Source: Pyxicephalus adspersus
Lineage: Eukaryota; Chordata; Amphibia; Anura; Pyxicephalidae
Reading direction: 5' to 3'
Assembly: GCF_032062135.1 (NCBI RefSeq)
Contig: NC_092864.1
Location: forward strand, 22,234,816-22,298,815
DNA: 64,000 bases
This document shows, piece after piece, positions 1-12,018 of this stretch. How positions within the stretch are numbered: the stretch's first letter is position 1; each line of letters opens with the position of its first letter. Position numbers and translations under genes: made by a program. Under the pieces are notes generated by a model. It was not told the origin of the DNA and did no database searches. It was given only the letters and a program-made list of their open reading frames with translations.

Positions 1-139
1 AAAAGTAGAAGAAGAAAGAACCAACCATTGCTATCAGTGCAATTTAGAAAGACTCCATGTGTTTCCCTCTTCATTTTTCTTTATTGTCTAATGAGAAAGC
101 AGGAACACGTAGATGACCAATCATTGTAGCTATAGTAAA

Positions 140-800
140 TACTTGAATTTTAATTGGGTATAGCTGGGATTAGGGGCCAATAGGAAGTGTTGCATGGGTA
201 GAACCGTAGGGTTAGGGCTACTCCACTTGGCAAGAGACACAGGATTACCCAGGGTGCAGAATGTAAGTGTCTTCTGGTCTTCCCCAATACAACCGTCAGG
301 GAGCGATGGACCGGTAACCCAAGTGGCCACTGAACACAAAGTCACAACCTCAGGCTCCCCCCACCAGAAGTGAGCAAACCTGACAGCTTCGGTGTAGGGA
401 TGGCCAGAAATCAGGTACCAGGTAAGTTAAATCTCTGAAAGGAGTGTAAATGGCAAGCCAGGGTAGGGACAGGTCAAGACAGTCCAGGATGAAGGCAGTA
501 ACTAGAGCCTAGAACTAGTGAGGTTTAATAGGAGTAGTTAATAGGAGTAGCAGCCAATAGTCGGACAGGATCATGATCAGGAACTGATGTGCTCATTGGC
601 TGCAGTACATACTCTGCAACCCCTCTAGCCGTGCTGGGGATGCTGATATAGACAGAATGCATATGACTAAATGGAGGCCTGGGATGCTGCAAGCTACTAA
701 ACAGAGGACCTGTAAGAAGAGCGGTTACATAAATGTTGGGCTCATCAGTCGGTTTTTGCTTCTTCATGTTGATGGCAGGGATGTGACCAAGCTGTATTTC
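140..800 (-). mobile_element. Possible LTR-type retroelement fragment
   Basis: Read on the minus strand this stretch is richer in G+C than its surroundings. It has two CCAAT-type motifs (near 570 and 595) and a 'cttacctgg' motif near 430 like the start of the two solo LTRs found later (38.5 and 50.6 kb). I could not find paired TG...CA ends or a target duplication, so the limits are arbitrary. It could instead be unique sequence or another repeat class. Short frames here (71 to 80 codons) have no recognisable domain. Confidence 0.28.
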
Positions 801-2390
801 TTAACTTCAGCAAAGAAAAGTCAGGTCACAATCCTCATTGAACTGTTTTCAGGGCTATCATTTCAAGGGTAGTAAAAAAAAACTACATATCTACTGAGGG
901 GGAAAAGAATCCTTTATGTATTTTATTGGATGCAGTGGAAAAGCTGATAATTAGAAAAACATTTCTTACTGAATAGAAACCTTGAGGCATGTGAGAAGTG
1001 AGGTCTTATACAATTTCTGAGCATGTAAAGAAGAAGCCCAAACATCAGGTTTGGATTTCTCCATGTAAAGAAGTATTCTTTAGAAAGAAACCTCAGTGAT
1101 GCAAGTATACATTTATCTTAGTTGTGTAAATGAGTAAATATAAACTAGTAACCCACAACTCTCAATACCCTAACACAACCATAAAACATAAAAAACAGAA
1201 GCACCTGTTAAAAAAAGATGTATGTAATAAACCAAGTTGGTGAAGTCAGTTGAAATGCAGTAAGTAAATGAAAAACAAATAATTTCGTTTGAGATAATTG
1301 GTCTTGAGTATTAATAGTTGTAGAGAGGAATGTCCTCTCAACCCCTTCCAAGGCACCTTTAATTAATAAAGGAATTTGTTTAGCCTAGGTGCCAGCTGAA
1401 ACGGTGTTGTACGTTGATCTTGAAAGTGGAAATGGAACTGGCCTTATGTAAAGGACATCTCAAAACTTTTTTTGGTAGGGAGAAATTTTAAAATGTCGGA
1501 GACAAAAATGACTATTATATATTAAATGCAATATATAGTGTTTAATCATATATTTCCCCTATTAATGTTCAAAGTTTATTAATAAAAAATTAAAGTTTTC
1601 AAAAACATTTTTGGGCTGATCCTTACTGGTCTTTTTTTGGCTCCTTATTTGCGAAGGATCTGGTTGTATACCAGAAGTGGGTATTAGTAAAATGTTTCAG
1701 CCTATGATGGCATAACATGTCACATCTCCATTCTTTTTCTGAATAGGCAGGTTGAGTGGTCATCTGGACCCTCATTGGAATGCATTTCCCAAAGGCTGGA
1801 TATATATGTATGAATGAAACTATGGGTTGGGTAGGATTTGATAGACCTTAATGGGAGGTGTATATAGATTTATTACAATTGATCACTGTACTGCTATGTG
1901 GCCAGAGATGAATTAAGGTGGATTGGGAAATGGCAAGGTAACTGTTTTGGTCCCCCTATTCCTTTGAATGACATTAATAAGGACTGCAATAGAAACAAAT
2001 AAGTCTTCTTATATACATTATATTTACTAGTATGGTCCTAAGACAAGAAGTACTCTGTATTTGTGCTATTTTTCTTATTTATTGCATAAGCCTAAGGAGT
2101 GTAGCTAAACCCCCTGGACATTTCTTAAGCCCTAGGGTTGCCTTGTAGATTATCTAGCCCTGTATATGTGATATCTTGATCAAAAATGTTTTCAACTTTT
2201 TTTTTATAAATATTTAATTGTATTTAATAAAATCTATCTAATAAATATGTTCTGTAGTCATGGTAAAGACCTATTCATCAATCTCCAGGACCTTAAAATT
2301 TGCATTTTTTTCACGTGCTATATATCCATATAATCAGTGTTGTTTTACTTGTAGTCCAGCAATATAATTATAAAGATCTACCCTTTTAAG
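801..2390. other. AT-rich intergenic stretch, nothing recognised
   Basis: Low-complexity AT-rich sequence with short A and T runs. I see no coding frame, repeat unit or terminal inverted repeat that I can support. Confidence 0.6.
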
Positions 2391-2399
2391 AAAGCAGAA

Positions 2400-2900
2400 A
2401 ATAGCATTATCTACCTGCTGATTTGTACCAAGACTCCTACGTCAAACTGTCAATTACTGGATTCTTTCAAGACGTTGGTCATACAGAACCAATGCACAAT
2501 GTCAGGTGGATTACATGCAGTGAGAGCTGTTACATGAATGCATGCTCTGATGAGCAGACATAAAGCCCTCGGCTTGCAGCTTGTGTTCCTGTGTGGCAGA
2601 GGAATGCTATAAATACCAGTGGTGTAATTGGGAATGTCATTAATAATTCACACTGTCATAATCAATAGATTTCCTCACCTCTCCCAAGCTGGATGATCTG
2701 TATCAGAACATTGACCAGTGTTACAGGTTTGCTGTAGTTAATCATTGGTCAGAAAAGGCAAGAGTATGACGTCTAGGCGCAAGACGATGGTAGCCATTAT
2801 TGTACAGACGGTTTTTAATAAAGCCCAGACTGAATAAAATAATTCTGTTTAAATCATCAATAAATTATTTAATTACTATTCATGCAATGATGTAGAAATA
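2400..2900. promoter_or_regulatory. Candidate conserved non-coding block A
   Basis: High-complexity, repeat-free sequence with several homeodomain-type TAAT cores (2640-2670, 2735-2745, 2850-2880) and a MEF2-like 'ctataaata' at about 2609. This texture is typical of developmental enhancers in vertebrate gene deserts. The call rests on composition and motifs only. No alignment was possible and the limits are approximate. Confidence 0.3.
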
Positions 2901-4020
2901 CTGAGCATGGTATTGGTTACTGTCATATATGTGCACAGCACAACTTACCCAGGAGTGGTGAAGATTGCATAGGATGAAATATAAAACACAAAAAAAAAGA
3001 CTTGTATTTTTCAGTTTTAAAGCCCATGACAAATATTAGCCCCTTCCTATGACATGTTAAACTATCCTACATTTTTGTGCAATTTATAGGGAAGAACAGA
3101 GAATCCTTATGGACTCTCTTTTATAATGAGTTTGCTAAAGCATTGTGTATCATAACCTCATGCTTTTTTTTTAATCCTTGTTTTCATGTTATTTTCATCC
3201 TTTGCTACACTGTAGTCTCTTTACAGTCTCATCCTATTTACATGCACCGGTGATGTTGCATGGCATTTTAAAGGGTTGCCTTTGTAATGAATGATGGAAT
3301 GGTTTGGTATGGAGAAGTTCAATGGACAGTGTAACAATTCAGGAGCACATCTTGGAAAAGGTACATGGAAAAAGAACAGAGGGCTGTTACTATACTAGAA
3401 CTCCTGAACAATTAAACACATACAGTACAACACATCTTGAACCGTGGAGTGCTCATTGGGGAAAATGTGGCAGGTACATATGGTGTTCAATAGATGAGCA
3501 TTTGTGAAATAATCAGATTGACATATGGTCCACTAGCTGTATAGACTTTATTAGGTGAATCGATTGTCTGTTGGTATACAACAAAATCAAATTAAATCGT
3601 ATAAACATCACAACTTTCCATTACCTCCGTATGGTCCTATGCATGCACTGGGCATGTTTAACTAAACAATTTTCAGGTTTCAAGATCCAACACACACAGG
3701 TGAGCAGTTTACAATGTCGACAATCTACTTGACTTTCTACCCTGTCAAATTTCTGCAACCAACTTTAAGCAATGGGTACAGCTCCTGAGCATCCATTGTT
3801 AGACATTATACATAAATGTCAATGGTCAAGTGATAAGGGATTTCCAAGGAGTTCAGTAGATGACTGTCCACTCTTAATGTAAACATCTGTCAGTTGCTTT
3901 TATTAGAAGAGTATCAGGCTGCCAATAGAAATGTTCTGAATACAAAAAATTCTGTCTTCAAATCCAGACTTGTAGAGAAATCTGACCGAATACGCAGACT
4001 CAGTACCCAATACAGCAGCC
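2901..4020. other. Intergenic stretch, nothing recognised
   Basis: Mixed sequence without a convincing repeat or coding frame. The open frames here (67 and 83 codons) overlap on both strands and have no domain features. Confidence 0.55.
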
Positions 4021-4022
4021 AG

Positions 4023-4150
4023 ATAATGACAGCTTTCATCATGTGGTGGCCTACTTTACATGTCAATGATAAGTATAGTTGGGCCCAGCCAATCCAACCA
4101 GAGGACAATGACAACTGTCACTGTCTGGTGGTCTACTCTAACTGAAATGA
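4023..4150 (+). repeat. Two diverged ~38-bp direct repeats
   Basis: A segment 'aatgacagctttcatc...tggtggcctact' near 4025 recurs in altered form near 4109 ('aatgacaactgtcact...tggtggtctact'), about 84 bp apart. This looks like an old tandem duplication or part of a dispersed repeat. I do not recognise the family. Confidence 0.4.
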
Positions 4151-4459
4151 CAGAAATAATAATGTTGGATTAGAACTTGAATTCGTCACATTCCAAAGTT
4201 TGATCCAAGGTCAGAATAGCTCCAATCTAAGTTGAAATTGACCATCAACCACTAGCTGCCAGGATTCTGTTCCTATTGCCTGTGTTGTGAACTTTCACAA
4301 TGAATTAGTTCACAATGCTTACAGATACAGAGATAAGTTTTGAGTGCTGTTATTGCTTATTCAAATTATGTAACTAGTTTAGTGTGCATGGTCCGGGCAA
4401 GAATTATGTTTTAAGGAGCAATTCACAGTTAGCATTCTTTTATCTACGTCTTACTATAA

Positions 4460-5130
4460 AGATGGCTTAAATTGTTAAAGCAAGCGAGCCGTCTTTTTTT
4501 TTTCTGTGAATGTCAAGAGCTGCCTTTGACGTTGAAGATGTCAGCCTCTCCGCAGGTGCCCAGGACCTCTGTCTGAACACCCGATGATTCTTGGATGAAC
4601 TGGACTTTTTTATATTAGCAGAAAAGGAAACAGTTAACTGATTTGATTTCCAGACCATAACATTTCCTAGTAATTGCTACGCTTGTAATAAAGGCATCTG
4701 TTCTCCTTGCTGGCTCTTCTCTTGATGTGTATGCTGGTTGGCATAATGCATAATGCTGAGAGGTGTGTAATATATCCTGAGCTGCCTTCTCCGAGCTCTG
4801 CCTTTATGTACAGTCAGGGAGCTCTCTGTTATTTTATACAAGACAGCTGACTGTTTCACATGCAAAGCACTGCCAGGCGGACAGCACGCCACCCAAACTC
4901 CTATACCCTTTGTGCCACTGCCATCTTCTACACAATAAAAGCGAGCTCTGACAACATATTTCCCTATCAGGAAAGCTGGAGTTTTTCTCTAACATCCTCC
5001 AAGCTCTGGCCAAAATATAATTCTCAGCTGTGGGTGGATTAGAGGAGAGCTTAATTCTCCAGCATGCTAAACATATTGTTTGGGAGGTTGGCAGGGAGAT
5101 TATACTACGCTCTGCCATGCCTGGCACATG
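4460..5130. promoter_or_regulatory. Candidate conserved non-coding block B
   Basis: A long repeat-free stretch of high complexity. The strongest-looking part is 4690-5110, with 'gcataatgcataatgc', TTAAT and ATTA cores and E-box-like CAGCTG sites near 4850 and 5028. Overlapping short frames on both strands are chance. The regulatory reading is inference from texture and motifs. Confidence 0.33.
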
Positions 5131-5422
5131 AGGTACTCCTTAACAAGACCAAAGACTGCTTCTTGGCAGAAGCTGCAGGTTTTATCCTCATATTAATTCC
5201 CATCAAATGGTGAAGGACATCCCCATGTTCATCCAAAAATGCAGAACATGGAAAAAATGCATAGCCTAAAGAAAAGTTGCATGAAGAAGGCCTCACCAAA
5301 TGTTCTTTTTTATGTGTAATGATCTGCTTGCGTTCCTTGTCTGACTACCGATGGACTCCTGTAGCTAATTACTGCCATAGGACTAAAATACTGATTAAAA
5401 ATAATTATATAATAATTATATA

Positions 5423-5452
5423 ATATATATATATATATATATATAGAGAGAG
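5423..5452. repeat. (AT)n/(GA)n microsatellite
   Basis: An uninterrupted AT dinucleotide run passes directly into a short GA run. It is polymorphism-prone and produces the Ile-Tyr repeats in the 154-codon minus-strand frame that crosses it. Confidence 0.95.
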
Positions 5453-5734
5453 TAGAAGAAAGTGTCCCTCCTCCTATTATTTCAAGTCTATTTAACCACA
5501 GCAGCTGTTGGGATGGAAAATACTTTACAGAGAAAGGATCCTGCATAGAACCCCAGCTGCTGATATCTTGGAATATGAAAGACTTGGGGCAACCTTGTAC
5601 AATTAAGAATAAAGAAATAAAAAATTGCAGTAGGTGTAGCATGCAGTAGTGAATAGTGGGTTTGGCCAAATTGTGATAACAGTAGTAGGATTTATAGAAC
5701 CCTTTGCTCTGTTTAGGGTCAAATTGTGTAACAC

Positions 5735-6180
5735 AGAGCTCAGGGGTGAGGTGCATGTAATGTACAGAGTGCATAGGTCAGGTATATGTAAAATACACAG
5801 GGTCAGGTATAAGTAGTTGACAGAGTGCAGGAGATAGGTGTATTTAATGTTCAAAGTGTAGGTGTCAGATGTATGTAATGGATAGAGCGCAGGAATCAGA
5901 TATAGGTAATGGAAAAAGCAAAGAAGTCAGGTAAATGTGATGTAGAGAGTGCAGGAGTCAAGTGTATGTAATGTACAGAGTGCAGGGATTTAATGTATGT
6001 AATGTTTAGAGTGCAGGAGTCAGGTATATGTCATGGGCAGAGTACAGGAGTCAGGTATATAGAGACAAAATGCTGGGTCAGGTGTATATAAGGTTCAGAG
6101 TGCAGGTGTCAAGTGTATATAATGTTCAGAAAGCTGGGGTCAGATGTACAGAGTGCAGGGATCTGATGTACGTAATGTAT
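5735..6180 (+). repeat. 31-bp minisatellite
   Basis: About 14 degenerate tandem copies of a ~31-bp unit with the core 'gtaatgtacagagtgcagg' followed by 'gtcaggtatat'. The period measured between the copies at 5968 and 5999 is 31 bp. Copies have drifted, with small indels, so the array is old. It encodes nothing plausible. Confidence 0.9.
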
Positions 6181-7880
6181 GTTTTCCCACTGAACAAAAA
6201 ATTATGTCACTCTTTGTGTGATCAACTTTATAGGAAGTGAGGAAGATCTCTACTAGGACACAAACAGCAAAAAAAGCACTAAGAACCTGTGGCCCAATAC
6301 GGAAGATTCCGCTAACCTGTGATGTGAACCAAGCAGGAAATGTGCACATATTACTTAGATGTAGACACAACAGCAGTGATAAACAAATAGAGGTTTCTGC
6401 TTGAGTTCTTATTAAAAAAAGAACTAGTGTATAAATAAAGTTATTTTTCATGTTTCTAGTTTTTATTACTTTAAATATATTCATACAAAAACACCTTTAA
6501 CTTTGATAACTCACTGCAAATTTTGCTTTGTTAATTGGTACTGTCCTTCATATGCACATAACGCAAGGAATAAAATTGGAAATACCCGGTCTCTTACTTG
6601 TATAATAAAATGATACTTGAATATTCATACCACCTCTAGGACTAGAGTCCTTAAATAATTTAGTTCAATATTAAAATGTAAGTCGTGGTTTTTTTAGGCT
6701 TTGTATAGATTAAGAAGCTAGAACATTCATTTGTTTATATAGCTGTATATGGAATCTTTAACCAATGATCCATCATTCAGGTGAACCTAGTCTATCCTTA
6801 ATAACGCTTTTATTTGCACGTTATGGAAGACTTACCTGCCAGAGTCACCCTTTTAGCTCTACAAAAGACATAATTTCCCTCATCACTGTGCCACTCCCAT
6901 CTGCGCCATGCCTTCTTCTGTGGTTGGAGTATTTGCTTTGGTCATCTTTGTTTAATATTGTAACCTCTGAGTATGTGCATAGGAGCTACTCTATCTATGA
7001 ATCGCAAATGTAGAACTCAGCACACAAAAGAAAATGTGATGATAGGCAGGTAAAATAATATGCAACAGAAGGGACCTCACAAGTTTTTCCCACATGAAAA
7101 GTGTGACTGTCAGCACATTTTGTTAAGTGGAATTGGCTTCGGCTTTAGGAGCAGCATGAGATGCTCCTGAGATCTTTTAGAGTTCACTGACTATGCATTT
7201 GGCATGCAGTTGACCTCTTGTCGATGTGCAATTGACCTTTTTCGAAGCTTTTAAGTTGCTTTTGTATTGTCATGGTCTTGGATTGGAAGAGAAGCACTTC
7301 TGATATGTGCAGAACCATGTTGGCATGGACCCTATCAATGTACTACTCTGCAAATACCTCCAACAGTCGTAAACCTGACAGTCACTTGCTGTTAGCTTCA
7401 TCCTCCTTTTTCTAAGCAATGGTTTTTATGAATAAAATTGAGCCAGAAAGCCAGTTATAAGGTCCTTGACAATGGTCATGCACATTTGTACTCTACCACC
7501 AATCACAAAGCCAAAGTGGTGTGAGACAACAGCATGCATGGTCATTGCCAAAGGTTCTATATCAACCTGATTGGCACCCCCATCTTTGTGGAATATATGG
7601 CATGCAAAGGAGTAGGGGTGTGTCTATGACAGCCAGGTTGTTGCCCAAGCTGGGCATCACCCAGACAGTGAAAGCACCAGATATCATACTAGGAATAATG
7701 GCTGGCATACAGAATAGAGCTGGTATGTTCAAGAAGACTGCAGTGGGATAGGGACACAGAACTTGAATCGGTGGTTTGACCAGAGTTCATCTTGAGGACC
7801 AATATTACTATTAAAATCCCATTCTCAGTAATGTCATAATGGCCATGGTCTTATTGCTCTCCTATTATTGCAGCCTATTG
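6181..7880. other. Intergenic stretch, nothing recognised
   Basis: Mostly unique-looking AT-rich DNA. Short open frames (70 to 114 codons) lack domain features and overlap one another on opposite strands. Confidence 0.55.
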
Positions 7881-8340
7881 GATATGGTATATAGCCAGTC
7901 TTGTGGTAATCAATATTTGTACAGACAGCACAGCTCTCCCAGGAATATCTGTTCCCCCGCTGTGCCTTACCTTGATTAACAGCACTAATTTAATTCACTA
8001 AGCACCTTCCCTGGGTGGTCTCCTTCCATCCTCAGAGTCTGCATCCTGTGATTTGTATGACACGGACACACTGTACTATAAATATTAGGCAACTGATTCC
8101 CCGAGAGGCTTTTTTTTTCATTCCACCCCAGTTATGATTGTGTTCTCTGTGCATTCTGAATTTGCATAAAAAGTAATAAAGGAAGATTGAGATAAATACA
8201 AATAAATGGAGGCACGCGGCGGCATAATGATAGGCAAAGCAGAATATATTGTAATAACATGGCCAACATCAGCACCCTGCAGGAACTTCTTACTAAGTGT
8301 TTGTCTTCCTCATTAGTCTGGCTGAGACTTTAGTGCAGGC
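7880..8340. promoter_or_regulatory. Candidate conserved non-coding block C
   Basis: Complex, repeat-free sequence with a perfect octamer ATTTGCAT at 8160-8167, homeodomain cores (7975-8000 'gattaacagcactaattt'; 8225 'cataatgatagg') and no coding frame. It resembles a POU/homeodomain enhancer. Conservation is untested. Confidence 0.35.
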
Positions 8341-8724
8341 AGAACTGTGCAATGTTCAGCTCTTCGGCCGAAAGACAAAACCAGCCCTGTGTTTAAAGGA
8401 AACCTGTACTGGGAGAATATGGGAGCTGCTTATACAGAATATATATATTCTAAAAATATTGGAGGCCTTGCTGATCCAAATACCATCACCTGAAGCAAGC
8501 ATGTAGATCAAAGATTCAGATTTCTGACTTTCTAAACTAAATGCATTTTCCTGGTCAGTGATTCTGAAGGCATTAAAACCAGAGACAGCCAGGCAATTGG
8601 TATTCCTAAAAGGATGTTGGTAGTGGCGGCCATGTCCCTCAGTACAGTCTTCTGCTTAAATGAAAGGTCCCTCATGCTGGCCAGGCCTGAATTATTAAAG
8701 CTCTGGACTGATGATAGTCTAGAA

Positions 8725-8922
8725 CAGGGGTGCCCACACATTTTTGGCTTGCGAGCTACTTTTAAAATGACCAAGTCAAAATGATCTACCAACAATAAAA
8801 ACTTGGACTTAATAACTCCTGTACATGGTAGAGTTTATTTTGAAAGCCAACGGCTCTGCAATCTACTCGCGTTGCTTTTGCGATCTACGCGTAGATTGCG
8901 ATTCACCTGTTGGGCACCCCTG
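8725..8922. mobile_element. hAT (Charlie-like) miniature element
   Basis: A 198-bp element whose terminal inverted repeats begin 'caggggtgcccac' on the left; the right end is the complement, '...gggcacccctg'. Flanking octamers are 'gtctagaa' (8717-8724) and 'gtcttgtt' (8923-8930), 5 of 8 identical, and consistent with a decayed 8-bp hAT target duplication that fits the usual nTCTAGAn preference. The body has no transposase, so the element is non-autonomous. It contains the 14-bp palindrome ATCTACGCGTAGAT near 8883. Confidence 0.85.
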
Positions 8923-8930
8923 GTCTTGTT

Positions 8931-9600
8931 AGACTATCTACTACTTTTTTCTAAGTACATAACATAGATTTTATTTTCTGCTGGAGATGAAACTCTGACT
9001 GATAAATGCTTTTTATGCAGCACAGAAATTCGCTGAATTACTAAAGTGTCAATTAAGGTTAAGTGCTTTGATGTAAATCTGCATTCACTCCATACATCAC
9101 ATGCATGATTCACTCATAGTAAATCAGGTGAAATATGTGACAAATGATATCACTGACACTGAGTAGTTAATCTCAATGTATTTAATCTGAACTTCAGAAC
9201 AATTTCACACACAGCTGCAAGGAGAGCTGCTTTACTGGCAAAGTGTTTTTCATTCTGTCCGTCCAGTCCTGAGGTTTAAAGAGTCTATCCAGAGAGTGAG
9301 GTTGGTGACCTGACTTTTGTCTACAGCAATTAGGCATTACAGCCTGGTCACCCTCCCGCCCCCAGTCTGTGACTGGACAGTGAAATGAGTATGCATAGAA
9401 TTTTGGTATCCCCTCCTCCTTTATGAAATCCAATGTAAAAATATAAAAAAGTGTGAAATATGGGTAAAAGTTGAAACAATTTTGGGTGAAACATTTAAAA
9501 ACTAAAGTCTTTTAAAAATTGGAGCATTCCCAAACAAAATTTGATTTGTAGAATAGTTGGGAAAATTGGCAACATTCCTGTCTTCCTTCCCCCATTTTGA
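8931..9600. other. Intergenic stretch, nothing recognised
   Basis: Unique-looking sequence. A 79-codon minus-strand frame (9194-9433) has no recognisable domain. Confidence 0.5.
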
Positions 9601-9606
9601 CCAAGA

Positions 9607-9812
9607 ACCACTCTATTCTGCCCCTTCCTTCTCCAATAGGAGTGTTCCCTAACACCCAGCAGCCAATGGCAGAGTTCCCTGTTATTTACAATGTCAAATC
9701 AGCTTTGACTGAAAAAAGCACAGAATGCTCCCATTGGTTGCTGGTTGTTGGGAACGCTCCATGCAGATTTCCATTAACTTATTGGAGAAGGAGGGGTGGA
9801 GTGGACCAGCCT
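9607..9812. mobile_element. Large imperfect palindrome, MITE-like
   Basis: Two nested pairs of inverted arms. Outer arms 'ccttccttctccaatagg' (about 9623-9640) and its counterpart at about 9779-9797. Inner arms run 'ggagtgttccctaacacc...ccaatgg' (9639-9670) against 'ccattggttgctgg...gaacgctcc' (9731-9760). Most of the ~200 bp can fold into one hairpin, as expected of a non-autonomous DNA transposon. No clear target duplication was found and the family is not identified. Confidence 0.65.
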
Positions 9813-9814
9813 GT

Positions 9815-10860
9815 GATCGGTTGATGGGTGCATGGTGGGTATGTCTTGTAAATGATCGATTTCATGGAGATACTGATTTTACCACGTTGAGCCCCCATCA
9901 ATCCCATGTATGGCCTCCTAAAGAATAACGGTACACGCTAATGTCTAGTTTTACAATTGGCTTTGGATCTGCCAACATCAAGGAAGTGCAATGGATAACC
10001 GGAATAATTGAAATATATACCTTAGCTAGACACTCACATTATGCAGTTTAACACATAAGGACATAGAGATCTTACAATCAGATTGTATTATGTTTTGCCA
10101 GAGAACAGCATGGTGAGATTTCCCCAGTCTCACTCTGTTCTAGTTGGATTTACCAATAAAGGGAAATGTTAAAGTATTATTTTATTGAGTAGTCTATGCC
10201 AATGTGCACCTAAGGCAGTAGGTAAATCAACAGTAAGTAAATTAATAACAGCCATGCAACCAATAACTACATAGAAATTAAATAATAGAGAACCCTGCAG
10301 TACTTTTATCTGCCACTAGATGTTAGTTTGATGGCCAGCAACATTCAACCTTCTTACTCTGAGCCCAGGTTGTCCTGGACCTATCTAAGCCAGTGAATTG
10401 ACAGGTAAAAAAGAAGCATAAGCTCAACTTTCTGATGATCTTCCTTCTCTTCCTACCAGCATATTTCTTGTGACTTGATTGGCTCTTGGTGCTTCTTCCT
10501 TCTGTCACACCATTGCAAGAGTCCTATATCAGGTCAGCTTCTGATTCTTAGATTGCTTCAATTTTAAAAATAAGTTTGGGAATGTTTTCATTATTACAGA
10601 ACTGCATTATTTGTATCATTGACCCCTGCCTAAAGATCAGATTTTAAATGCTTGGGTATAAATATAGGTCAAATAAAAAAATTAATAATAACATATATTA
10701 TAATCCACCACCACAAAAAATGTCATGTAAATAAATTAGTCAAACATTACCCAATACTATTGTCAATTCAGTACAATTCAGAATAACTGACAAAAATAAA
10801 ACAAGTTCGTTGTTCATAATTCCATAAATAAATGTCTGTGTAGAACTATTTTTGAATTCT
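9815..10860. other. AT-rich intergenic stretch
   Basis: No repeat unit or gene recognised. A short hairpin-forming segment lies at about 10103-10141 ('agaacagcatggtgaga' facing 'tctcactctgttct'). Confidence 0.5.
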
Positions 10861-11190
10861 GATGCTAGTTGGCAACTGACATTCTTGGTTGTTGTGAGAT
10901 TCCAATTTACATCCCAACCATAAACTGTGGATTATTGCAGCAGCCTTGGTTGCAAGTCCTGCTCTTTGTGTGCCCCACCCCTGCTGAAACTTCCATAGCA
11001 GTCACCTCCCCTGCCTACCGCTTTTCCTGCCCCTGCAGATTGTCAGATGATTAGCAGACTGATTGCCTTGATCAGCAGTCATTTGTTTTTTGTACAGATA
11101 GTGATTTCTATAATCAGAGCACTACCTCCTACTGTCATGGCTTGCAAGTGTTGTGAAAGGACCATATTACAAAAAAAAAAAAAAAAGAAT
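10860..11190 (+). mobile_element. Possible retroposed sequence with 3' A tract
   Basis: A more complex block ends in a run of 17 or so A residues (about 11171-11186) followed by A-rich sequence, as at the 3' end of a retroposed copy. I do not recognise a family or a source gene, and the 61- and 76-codon frames show no domain. The A tract could also be independent low-complexity DNA. Confidence 0.25.
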
Positions 11191-11890
11191 AATCAAAAAA
11201 GAAAAAAACAATGCTACAGAATATACACAGCAAATATTGCAAGCAGAAATGTGAGAAAAGGCAAACTTGAGCTTTAAGGCAATATAAGTTCAAAATACAG
11301 CCTTGTTTATGTATTCATTTTTAAAGTAAATTGCTGCAGGGTTAGACCGGTGGGTGTAATATGGAACAGCAATAGAAGACCACAAGCTGAAAGAGATTTG
11401 TGTTTGATTAATATACCCGGCTGAATTCCAAGGCACAGGGAGTCAAGCAATAAAAGACCATTTTTTCCTTCATGGCTTGTCTTATATAGAAGCAATATAG
11501 TTCAGCAAACACCAGTGGCCTGACAGAGAAGGAGAGAGAAATTGCATTTCTGCCGCCTTTAACAGAAGGTCTATAAAATTTCTTTATTTATCTGGAAAAC
11601 ACACAAACCAAAAGAGGGAAGAAGAAGGGAAAAAATCAATTGGCCATCTTGAAAACAATGCAGGTTATTGCTTTGTCTATCTGCATAGACAGCATTGTAT
11701 TACAAAAGGGAAGAATGAAGAACAGAACACTGAACTTCATTTATCACAGAACCAATAGATGAATTGGCTGCCAGGTCCCAGAACAATCGGCTTTCTGATA
11801 GCATCCAATCATATCCAACCACAGTCTGGGAACTTGCATCAGACTGGTGGTCATGGTAGTTCTTATTTCAGGGCAGGATCGGGAAGAGGG
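11191..11890. other. Intergenic stretch, nothing recognised
   Basis: No gene, tandem repeat or terminal inverted repeat that I can support. Confidence 0.5.
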
Positions 11891-11894
11891 CAGG

Positions 11895-12018
11895 CTGAGT
11901 ATCCTTTATGGAAACCTTTTTAACCAAGGGTCCTCCTGAGGTTACAGGAGGTTCCATTAGCTGGGGCAAAAAGGTGTCCCACCTACAATGACCACCAATA
12001 CAAAGTGGTAAAGGAAAG
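11895..12018 (+). mobile_element. hAT-like interspersed repeat, family R1 (copy 1)
   Basis: Contains the family core 'ttaaccaagggtcctcctgagg' in decayed form (11930-11952), followed by 'ccacctacaatgaccacc' (11979-11996). Both parts recur in the copy at 15938-16188. The 12-kb minisatellite begins immediately after it. From memory the undecayed family starts 'cagtgtttctcaacc' and is common in frogs. Confidence 0.6.

Noticed and set aside
5310..5774. 154-codon minus-strand open frame, the longest in the window
   Set aside because: It crosses an (AT)n/(GA)n microsatellite and runs into a minisatellite. The repeated Ile-Tyr stretch is a translation of AT repeats and there is no domain.
6140..6484. 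114-codon minus-strand frame
   Set aside because: It begins in the 31-bp minisatellite and has no domain; chance frame.
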